Of a DNA stretch of 13,724 bases, positions 6,358 through 11,994 are shown piece by piece. This stretch comes from DASUBN01 sp036263155 (GTDB lineage Bacteria > Pseudomonadota > Gammaproteobacteria > Natronospirales > REEB76): positions 1 to 13,724 of the forward strand of contig DATAHN010000139.1 of assembly GCA_036263155.1 (NCBI GenBank). Reading direction: 5' to 3'. Position 1 is the first letter of the stretch; the number at the start of each line of letters is the position of its first letter. The position numbers and the translations under genes were made by a program. The notes under the pieces were generated by a model. That model was not told the DNA's origin. It was given only the letters and a program-made list of their open reading frames with translations, and did no database searches.

Positions 6358-7293
6358 TCAGGTCTCGGGAGCGGACTCGGGCTTGGCCCGGGTGGCGCCG
6401 AAGTAGAGGATCAGGCACACCGCCGCCACGATGGTGGCGCCGGCCAGGGCGATGCGCGGCGTGAGCGGCTCGCCCGCCAAGGCCCAGCCCAGCAGCACCG
6501 CGATCACTGGGTTCACGAACGCATAGGTGGAGGCGCGCGCCGGGGTGGTGACCTTGAGCAGCCACACATAGGCGGAGAAGCCGAGCAGCGAGCCGAATAC
6601 GATGAGATACCCCAAGGCCAGCAGCGACTTGGGAGTGAAGGCGGCGAGGTGCAGCACCGCGCCCTCGCCGCTCACGAGACCCACAAGCCAGCACAGGAGG
6701 CCGCCGGCGATCATCTCCATGCCGATGCCGAGGAAGGTGGAGGAGGGCAGCGGCGCACGGTGCGCGTAGAGCGAGCCCATGGCCCAGGAGAAGGTGGCCG
6801 CCAGCAGCACCCAGATGCCGGTGGGGTCCACGTGGTCAGGCGCATGGCCGCCGGACGGGAACACCAGGATCATGAGGCCCACCACGCCGAGCGCGAGGCC
6901 CGCCAGCACCGAGAGGCGCGGCGCGGCACCCTTCTCCAGCGCGTTCAGGAGCACCATCCAGAACGGCACCGCCGCCACCATCAGCGCGGCGATGCCGGAG
7001 GGCACGGTCTGCTCCGCGACCGACACCAGGCCGTTGCCGCCGAGCAGCAGGAGGCCACCCAGCAAGGTGGCGCTGCGCCAGTGCACGCGGGTGGGCTTGG
7101 GCTCGCCGCGCAGGCGGAACAGGATGTAGAGCAGGAAGCCTGCGATCAGGTGGCGTGTGCCGGCCATCAGGAACGGAGGCATGCTCGCCACCGCGAAGCG
7201 GATGCCGAGGTAGGTGGAGCCCCACAGGATGTAGACCGCGGTGAAACCGAGGGCGATGCGGGCGGGAGAAGCGTGACGGTGGTCGACGGACAT
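6358..7293 (-). CDS. EamA-family drug/metabolite exporter, YedA-like
   Basis: A 311-residue inner-membrane transporter of the DMT superfamily, with two EamA repeats and about ten hydrophobic helices. Seen: the opening YILWGSTYLGIRF (about 21-33), the first-repeat end GLALGVVGLMILVFP, the second-repeat opening TFSWAMGSLYAHR, and the family-typical NPVIAVLLGWALAGEPL near residue 261. Relatives export amino acids or small metabolites; the substrate here is not known. The ATG at 7293 has a weak ribosome site, and the upstream Lrp/AsnC gene ends only 30 bp before it, so the two are probably co-transcribed and the regulator may control the exporter. A 6-bp GC hairpin spans the Lrp stop codon between them. 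Confidence 0.93.
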   Translation of the reverse strand: MSVDHRHASPARIALGFTAVYILWGSTYLGIRFAVASMPPFLMAGTRHLIAGFLLYILFRLRGEPKPTRVHWRSATLLGGLLLLGGNGLVSVAEQTVPSGIAALMVAAVPFWMVLLNALEKGAAPRLSVLAGLALGVVGLMILVFPSGGHAPDHVDPTGIWVLLAATFSWAMGSLYAHRAPLPSSTFLGIGMEMIAGGLLCWLVGLVSGEGAVLHLAAFTPKSLLALGYLIVFGSLLGFSAYVWLLKVTTPARASTYAFVNPVIAVLLGWALAGEPLTPRIALAGATIVAAVCLILYFGATRAKPESAPET

Positions 7294-7309
7294 GCAGCTG
7301 ACAGGACCG

Positions 7310-7324
7310 GGCCCGGAGCGGGCC
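7310..7324 (-). repeat. Short GC-rich hairpin at the Lrp/EamA junction
   Basis: GGCCCG and CGGGCC form a 6-bp stem with a 3-base loop, starting within the Lrp-gene stop codon and ending 17 bases before the exporter ATG. There is no T-tract. It may affect how ribosomes pass from one gene to the next. Confidence 0.35.
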
Positions 7325-7785
7325 TATTCCTGCTCCTTGATGGGCAGTTCGGAGGTCTCCTTGATGCTCTCCAGCACCACGGTACTGCGGGTGGAGACGA
7401 TCCCGCGGATCTTGCCGAAGCGCTCGCGCAGCAGGCGGCTCAGGTCCTCGGTGTCGGCGGCGCGTACCTTGAGCAGGATGCAGTCCTCGCCGGCCACATA
7501 GTGCACTTCCAGGACCTCCGGCAGCTTCGCGAACTGGCGCACCACCTCCATCACCTCGGAGCGCTCCTGGGTGCGTACCGCGACGAAGGCTGCCAGTCCC
7601 AGGCCCACCGCTTTCGGTGCCAGGCGGGCCGTATAGCCCTGTATGACGCCCTGTTTCTCCAGGCGCCGGATGCGCTCCAGCACGGCCGAAGGGACGAGAC
7701 CAACCTGGCGGGCGATCTCGGCGTTCGCCGTACGGGCATCGGCTTGGAGGATGGCGAGGATGCGGCGGTCGATGGCGTCGAGCAT
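7324..7785 (-). CDS. Lrp/AsnC-family transcriptional regulator
   Basis: A 153-residue regulator with an N-terminal winged helix-turn-helix (LDAIDRRILAILQADARTANAEIARQVGLVPSAVLERIRRLEKQGVI, residues 2-48) and a C-terminal RAM ligand-binding domain (about 65-145), including VAGEDCILLKV (98-107). The family senses amino acids and controls their transport or breakdown. Neighbours fit this: an EamA exporter gene downstream in the same direction and an APC permease gene upstream. The ATG at 7785 fits the family N-terminus, but there is no ribosome site; a consensus promoter lies so close that the transcript probably begins at or next to the ATG, a leaderless message. The AT-rich spacer upstream is a likely place for autoregulation. 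Confidence 0.95.
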   Translation of the reverse strand: MLDAIDRRILAILQADARTANAEIARQVGLVPSAVLERIRRLEKQGVIQGYTARLAPKAVGLGLAAFVAVRTQERSEVMEVVRQFAKLPEVLEVHYVAGEDCILLKVRAADTEDLSRLLRERFGKIRGIVSTRSTVVLESIKETSELPIKEQE

Positions 7786-7790
7786 TCGAT

Positions 7791-7820
7791 ATTGTCACGC
7801 CGCCGACGAATAACTGTCAA
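7791..7820 (-). promoter_or_regulatory. Promoter of the Lrp-family gene, probably leaderless
   Basis: On the minus strand a perfect TTGACA (7815-7820) is followed after 18 bases by GACAAT (7791-7796, four of six matches). Only five bases separate the -10 box from the ATG at 7785, so transcription should start at about the A of the start codon. The absence of any ribosome site agrees with this. Confidence 0.55.
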
Positions 7821-7830
7821 TTTAATGACT

Positions 7831-7871
7831 AAAAAACAGACGATTATTCTTTTAAATAAAATAACTATCTG
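7831..7871 (-). repeat. AT-rich 35-bp inverted repeat followed by T6: terminator or Lrp operator
   Basis: On the minus strand, arm CAGATAGTTATT (7860-7871) and arm AATAATCGTCTG (7837-7848) pair at 9 of 12 positions, with an 11-base AT-only centre apart from one G. Six T follow (7831-7836). It lies 5 bases after the permease stop and just upstream of the Lrp promoter. It could terminate the permease transcript, serve as the AT-rich operator Lrp proteins prefer, or both. Confidence 0.5.
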
Positions 7872-7875
7872 AAAA

Positions 7876-9216
7876 TCAAGGAGTTTTCTTGTCCTGCAGA
7901 CGCACCCACACCCAGTAGATGGGCAGCCCCGCCAGGATGAGACCGAGATTGATGGCGGTGATGAGCGGCGCATCCCGGAACAGTTCGTAGTAGGTGTCGC
8001 CGATGACGAGCAGCGTGCCCAGCACGAACAGCACCGGCACCACGGGGTAGCCCCACACCCGGTAGGGTCGCGCGAGGTCCGGCTGGCGGCGGCGCAGGAT
8101 GAACAGGCCGACCACCGAGAGCGCCAGGAACGGCCAGATGCCGAGCACGTAGGCCTCGGCGAGGTCGAGGAAATCCCGGCAGAACACGAACACGATGGCG
8201 AGCGCCCAGCTGAACACGATGGCCACATGGGGCGTCTGGAAGCGCGGGTGGATCTTGCCCACCGACTTGAAGAACAGGCCGTCCTCGGCCATGGCGTAGA
8301 ACACCCGCGGGTCCGAGAGGATGCTGCCGTTCATGGAGCCGAAGGTGGAGACCATCACCAGCGCCACGATCACCACGGCCGCGCCGGAGCCCAGCACCGC
8401 CGTCACGGCGTCGCTGGCCACCGCCTTGGAGGCGGCCAGCTGGTCGAAGGGCAGTGACACGGCGAAGGCCGCGTTCATGGTGAGGTAGACCGCGAGCGTC
8501 ACCAGCGTGCCCATGATGAGAGCCTTGGGCAGGCTCTTCTGCGGCTCCTTCATCTCGCCCGAGAGCGCGGTGAGGTTGGCCCAGCCGTCATAGGCCCACA
8601 GCGTGGCGATGAGCGCCACGCCCACGCCGCCCCACAGCACGCCGCCGGAAGCGACGCCGGCGAGCGTCGCGCCCGGATGGGGCGCAGCGGCGAACAGCGC
8701 CACCGCGAGTCCGGCGAGGCCGATGAGCTTCGCGCCGGTGGAGAGGTTCTGCACCCAGGCGCCGAGGCCCACGGAGTAGTAGCTCACGCCCGAGAGCAGC
8801 GTGATGAGCGAGGCGGCCACCAGTTTCACCTGGAACGCGTTGAACGCCACCGCGCTGCCGAAGTAGCTGGCGAAGGTCACCGCCTGGGCGGCCCAGGAGT
8901 TGGGCGTGGTGACGAGCCACATCCAGCCGAACATGAAGGCCAGCGGCTTGCCGAAGGATTCCCGCAGGTACACGTAGGGGCCGCCCGCGTCCGGGAAGGC
9001 GGCGGCGAGTTCGGCCACCGAGAGCGCGCCGAACAGGGAGATGAGGCCGCCCAGCACCCACACCAGCGCGACGCCGGTGAGGCTGCCGGTATCCGCCGCC
9101 ACCGGCGCCGGCACCTTGTAGATGCCGCTGCCGATGATGACGCCCACCACCACGGCGGCGCCGGTCCAGGCGCCGAGCTTGCGCGGCAGGCCGCGGGATC
9201 CAGTGGAAGTGTGCAT
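7876..9216 (-). CDS. APC-superfamily amino-acid permease
   Basis: A 446-residue inner-membrane transporter with about 12 hydrophobic helices, the usual length for the amino-acid/polyamine/organocation family. Seen: the helix-1 motif GVIIGSGIYKVP (25-36; GSGI backbone of the substrate site), the conserved loop SVAELAAAFPDAGGPYVYLRESFGKP (66-91), YDGWANLTALSGEMKEPQKSLPKAL in helix 6 and following loop, and a late LRRRQPDLARPYRVWGYP loop. The closest type is the LAT-like, single-subunit bacterial permeases. The exact amino acid cannot be read off. The ATG at 9216 has only a weak ribosome site and follows the CPBP protease gene by 20 bp, so the two are probably co-transcribed. An Lrp gene lies downstream. 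Confidence 0.94.
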   Translation of the reverse strand: MHTSTGSRGLPRKLGAWTGAAVVVGVIIGSGIYKVPAPVAADTGSLTGVALVWVLGGLISLFGALSVAELAAAFPDAGGPYVYLRESFGKPLAFMFGWMWLVTTPNSWAAQAVTFASYFGSAVAFNAFQVKLVAASLITLLSGVSYYSVGLGAWVQNLSTGAKLIGLAGLAVALFAAAPHPGATLAGVASGGVLWGGVGVALIATLWAYDGWANLTALSGEMKEPQKSLPKALIMGTLVTLAVYLTMNAAFAVSLPFDQLAASKAVASDAVTAVLGSGAAVVIVALVMVSTFGSMNGSILSDPRVFYAMAEDGLFFKSVGKIHPRFQTPHVAIVFSWALAIVFVFCRDFLDLAEAYVLGIWPFLALSVVGLFILRRRQPDLARPYRVWGYPVVPVLFVLGTLLVIGDTYYELFRDAPLITAINLGLILAGLPIYWVWVRLQDKKTP

Positions 9217-9236
9217 GGGTTGAGCCTAGCCGATAG

Positions 9237-10121
9237 TCAGTCGTGGGGATAGCGGTCTGAAGGATAGGACCGGCGCAACGCCAGGAACATGACGGCTGTC
9301 AGCAGCGGCAGCAGCCAGCTCGCCTCCAGGCCCTGGGGACCGCCGGTGAGCCAGGCCGGGCCCTCGATACGGGTATCCAGCAGATGGTGCGGCAACGGCA
9401 CGCCGTCGTTGCCGGTGTTGGGCGCACCGTAGAAACCCAGCGCGCAGAAGTCGAAGGCGGCGTGGAAGCCGATGGCGAACCACAGCGCGCCGGTGCGGCG
9501 CACGCTGTAACACATCACGAGGCCGAGCAGCACGATGTTGAGGATGTCGGCTGCCGTCTCCATGGGCTTCTGCAGGTGTAGGCCGCCGAACGCGAGGGAG
9601 GTGATGAGCGCCGCCGGCCAGAAGCCCAACCCCCGGACGAGGCTCGCGAGGGCATAGCCACGGAACAGGAGCTCTTCCGCCACGCCCACCAGCAGCATGC
9701 CGCCAAGCCACAGCGCGAGGTACTTCCAGAACGCGGTGCCGTGCTCGGCCAGACCCGCGAGGCTCGCGTGGCCGCTGGCCCAGCAGGCAGCGAACAGGAG
9801 CGTCACGAGGCCGAAGCCCCACAGCCCGCCCATGCCGAACTGGCGAGGCGCCGCCGCCTCCCAGGTGAGGCCGCACCAGGAGAGCCGGTGCCGCTCCAGC
9901 TTCACCAGCGCGAAGCTGATGGCGAGGAGCACCAATGCATCTGCCAGCTCATAGACCAGGATATCGGCGGGTGCGAAGCCGGGGGAGAACTCGTAGAAGC
10001 GGCTCAGGGTCGGCGTGAGGTCGTAATCCAGCAGGTACCAGATGGCCACGAAGGCAGCGAAGCGCCAGCCGGCGCGCAGGCCCTCTGGCCCCTTGAACAG
10101 CTCTTTCAGGTCCACAGTCAT
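9237..10121 (-). CDS. CPBP-family intramembrane protease
   Basis: A 294-residue multi-pass membrane protein of the CAAX-protease/bacteriocin-processing (CPBP, Abi) family. The glutamate motif EELLFRG (E149, E150, R154), the FGGLH motif (H182) and a third helix GFHAAFDF (H220) are all present and in order, so an active metal-dependent protease is expected. Substrates of bacterial members are mostly unknown. The ATG at 10121 is preferred because MTVDLKELFKGPEG precedes the first helix directly; an in-frame extension to 10301 would be an arginine-rich, low-complexity tail overlapping the divergent gene. GGGGAG lies very near the ATG (2 bases), weaker than usual spacing. The APC permease gene follows after 20 bp. 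No bacteriocin gene is visible near, so an immunity role is not supported. Confidence 0.92.
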   Translation of the reverse strand: MTVDLKELFKGPEGLRAGWRFAAFVAIWYLLDYDLTPTLSRFYEFSPGFAPADILVYELADALVLLAISFALVKLERHRLSWCGLTWEAAAPRQFGMGGLWGFGLVTLLFAACWASGHASLAGLAEHGTAFWKYLALWLGGMLLVGVAEELLFRGYALASLVRGLGFWPAALITSLAFGGLHLQKPMETAADILNIVLLGLVMCYSVRRTGALWFAIGFHAAFDFCALGFYGAPNTGNDGVPLPHHLLDTRIEGPAWLTGGPQGLEASWLLPLLTAVMFLALRRSYPSDRYPHD

Positions 10122-10145
10122 GCTCCCCGGGTTCGTCCCCACGCC

Positions 10146-10151
10146 ATGATA
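10146..10151 (-). promoter_or_regulatory. Candidate -10 box for the CPBP protease gene
   Basis: TATCAT on the minus strand matches five of six consensus bases and lies 24 bases before the ATG at 10121. The -35 region (TTCCGG at 16 bp) is poor. It shares the 113-bp divergent spacer with the promoter of the DUF1761 gene. Confidence 0.3.
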
Positions 10152-10190
10152 GGACCGCCAGCGCCCACCGGAATTCCCCGGCAGGAGCGG

Positions 10191-10196
10191 TATAGT
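10191..10196 (+). promoter_or_regulatory. Candidate -10 box for the DUF1761-SIR2-GFA operon
   Basis: TATAGT matches five of six consensus bases and lies 38 bases before the ATG at 10235. No clear -35 box is found at 16-18 bp. It is followed by a strong ribosome site, AAGGAG (10224-10229), 5 bases before the ATG. Confidence 0.35.
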
Positions 10197-10234
10197 TGGA
10201 GTCTCGAACAAGCTCTTCTTATTAAGGAGCCGCC

Positions 10235-10633
10235 ATGAATTACCTCGGCATCTTCCTCGCCGCCGCCGCCATGTTCGCCCTGGGTTCCGTCTGGTACTCA
10301 CCGGTGCTGTTCGCCAAGGTCTGGGTACGCGAGTCCGGCGGCGATCCTGCCTACAAGCCCACGGGCAAGGAGATGGGCCGCACCTTCGGCGGTACCTTCC
10401 TGCTGCTGCTCGTCTCGGCTGCGGTGCTGGACTGGGTGATGCAGAACAGCGCCGCCACGGGCGAGGGCTTGAGCCACGGCCTCACGGTCGGCTTCCTGGG
10501 TGCCGTCATCGCCGTCGCCATGACCGGCATCAACTATCTGTTCGAGAGGAAGAGCCTCAAGCTCTTCCTCATCAACTCCGGCTACAACGTCATCGGCTTC
10601 TGCATCATGGGCGCGGTGCTGGCGCTGGCGTGA
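10235..10633 (+). CDS. DUF1761-family membrane protein
   Basis: A 132-residue protein with four hydrophobic helices (about 4-24, 50-68, 82-102, 112-132). It opens MNYLGIFLAAAAMFALGSVWYSPVLFAKVW, whose WYSPxLF segment is typical of the DUF1761 family, and shows the late NYLFERKSLKLFLINSGYNVIGFCIMG block. Family function is unknown; members are small inner-membrane proteins. The start is firm: AAGGAG lies 5 bases upstream of the ATG. The stop codon overlaps the next gene's ATG by one base (TGATG), so it is the first gene of an operon with the sirtuin and GFA genes. Confidence 0.92.
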   Translation: MNYLGIFLAAAAMFALGSVWYSPVLFAKVWVRESGGDPAYKPTGKEMGRTFGGTFLLLLVSAAVLDWVMQNSAATGEGLSHGLTVGFLGAVIAVAMTGINYLFERKSLKLFLINSGYNVIGFCIMGAVLALA

Positions 10634-11457
10634 TGGACGGCGCGGCGCGCCTCGCCGAGTGGTGCCGCCCGCGCCGGCACCTCGTCGTGCTCACCGGCGC
10701 CGGCTGCAGCACCGACTCCGGCATCCCCGATTACCGTGATCAGGCGGGCAACTGGAAGCGCAGGCCGCCGGTGCAGCAGCGCGACTTCGTGGCGAGCCAC
10801 GCGGTGCGCCAGCGCTACTGGGCGCGCAGCCTGCTGGGCTGGCGCCACTTCTCCCGTGCCCGACCCAACACCGCCCATGCGGCGCTCGCGGCCATGGAGC
10901 GGCGCGGCCACGTAGCGCACCTCATCACCCAGAATGTCGATGGCCTGCATCAGCAGGCCGGCAGCCGCGCGGTCACCGACCTGCACGGCCGGCTCGACGA
11001 GGTGACCTGCCTCACCTGCGGCACGCGCAGCCCGCGTGCGGTGCTGCAACAGGAACTCGAGGCGCGCAACCCGGCCTGGACCCGACTCAGCGCCGGCCAT
11101 GCGCCGGACGGTGATGCGGACCTGGAAGGGAGCGACTTCTCCGGTTTCGAGGTGCCGGCCTGCGCGCATTGCGGCGGCGTGCTCAAGCCCGCAGTGGTGT
11201 TCTTCGGCGACGCGATCCCGGTGGCGGACACCCGCGCCGCCGCCGAACAGGTGCAGCGGGCCGATGCGGTCCTGGTGGTCGGGTCCTCGCTCATGGTCTG
11301 GTCCGGTTACCGGCTGGTGCGGGCCGCGGCGGAGGCCGGCACGCCGGTGGCGGCGGTGAACCTCGGCGCGACCCGCGCCGACGCGCTGCTGGAGTTCAAG
11401 CTTGCCGCCCCCTGCGGCACCACGCTCGCCGCCCTGGCGGGGACGCTCGCCGCGTGA
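10633..11457 (+). CDS. SIR2-family NAD-dependent protein deacylase (SIRT4-like, class II)
   Basis: A 274-residue sirtuin that would remove acyl groups from lysines using NAD. Seen in order: the NAD-binding GAGCSTDSGIPDYRD (22-36), TQNVDGLHQQAG (99-110), the catalytic histidine H118 in LHGR, zinc cysteines C126/C129 and C177/C180, the FFGDAIP segment (190-196) and VVGSSLMVWS (215-224). The GCSTxSGIPDYR form is that of the SIRT4-like class. Both cysteine pairs and the catalytic histidine are intact, so activity is expected. The ATG at 10633 is chosen over the GTG at 10630 because it gives the one-base overlap with the preceding stop. The next gene starts inside its stop codon (GTGA). Confidence 0.95.
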   Translation: MDGAARLAEWCRPRRHLVVLTGAGCSTDSGIPDYRDQAGNWKRRPPVQQRDFVASHAVRQRYWARSLLGWRHFSRARPNTAHAALAAMERRGHVAHLITQNVDGLHQQAGSRAVTDLHGRLDEVTCLTCGTRSPRAVLQQELEARNPAWTRLSAGHAPDGDADLEGSDFSGFEVPACAHCGGVLKPAVVFFGDAIPVADTRAAAEQVQRADAVLVVGSSLMVWSGYRLVRAAAEAGTPVAAVNLGATRADALLEFKLAAPCGTTLAALAGTLAA

Positions 11458-11882
11458 CGCTCGCGGGCCGTTGCCACTGCGGCAACCTCACGCTCGAGTT
11501 CGAGACCGCGCTCGATCCCTCGGCGCTGCCATTGCGCGCCTGCCAGTGCTCCTTCTGCCGTGCCCACGGCGCGCTCAGCACCTCCGATCCCGCCGGCCGC
11601 GTAAGTGTCAGCGCCGGTGACGCCTCCATGGTGCAGAAGTACCGTTTCGGCCTGCGGATCACCGACTTCATCCTGTGCCGCCGCTGCGGCGTATACCTGC
11701 TGGCGGTGGCGGAGATGGGGGGCGTCCGCTACGCCGTGCTGAACGCGAATGCCCTGGACGAGCGTGCCCGCCTGACCTCGCCGCCCCAGCCCATGGACTA
11801 TGGCGGCGAGGATGCGGCATCCCGCCGCGCGCGGCGCGCGGCCCGCTGGACCCCGGTGGCCCGCCTGCAGGGGCTGTCCTGA
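11454..11882 (+). CDS. GFA (glutathione-dependent formaldehyde-activating enzyme-like) family protein
   Basis: A 142-residue protein of the GFA/CENP-V fold, a small zinc-binding domain. The full cysteine set is present: CHCG (C7, C9), CQCSFC (C30, C32, C35) and CRRCG (C75, C78), the family's metal-binding layout. Despite the name, most family members have no shown activity toward S-hydroxymethyl-glutathione, so the reaction should not be assumed. The start is a GTG at 11454 that shares bases with the sirtuin stop codon (GTGA), giving a four-base overlap and probable translational coupling. It appears to be the last gene of the operon; no T-tract terminator follows it. Confidence 0.9.
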   Translation: MTLAGRCHCGNLTLEFETALDPSALPLRACQCSFCRAHGALSTSDPAGRVSVSAGDASMVQKYRFGLRITDFILCRRCGVYLLAVAEMGGVRYAVLNANALDERARLTSPPQPMDYGGEDAASRRARRAARWTPVARLQGLS

Positions 11883-11981
11883 GTGATGCTGTTTCCATAT
11901 ACCCACTTGCCGCCCCTGGCGGCATCCTCCGGTATGCTTGGTACATAACGAAAGAGACGCTGCCCCGGGGAGGGTGGCCGC

Positions 11982-11987
11982 AAAGGA
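11982..11987 (+). promoter_or_regulatory. Ribosome binding site that decides a TTG start
   Basis: AAAGGA lies 7 bases upstream of the TTG at 11995 and is the best-spaced ribosome site before the Omp85 frame. A second purine run at 12010-12016 has no start codon at the right distance. The 112-bp spacer from 11883 holds no gene; TATGCT at 11933-11938 is a weak -10 candidate. Confidence 0.5.
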
Positions 11988-11994
11988 ACCGGTC

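Noticed and set aside
6649..7872. 407-codon open frame on the + strand
   Set aside because: It lies opposite the EamA exporter and Lrp genes and gives a His/Gln/Arg/Gly-rich translation with no motif, a by-product of high GC content.
9237..10121. CPBP protease as a bacteriocin-immunity or maturation protein
   Set aside because: No bacteriocin precursor or dedicated exporter lies nearby; the neighbour is an amino-acid permease.
10122..10301. 60-residue N-terminal extension of the CPBP protease
   Set aside because: It is arginine-rich without homology and overlaps the start of the divergent DUF1761 gene.
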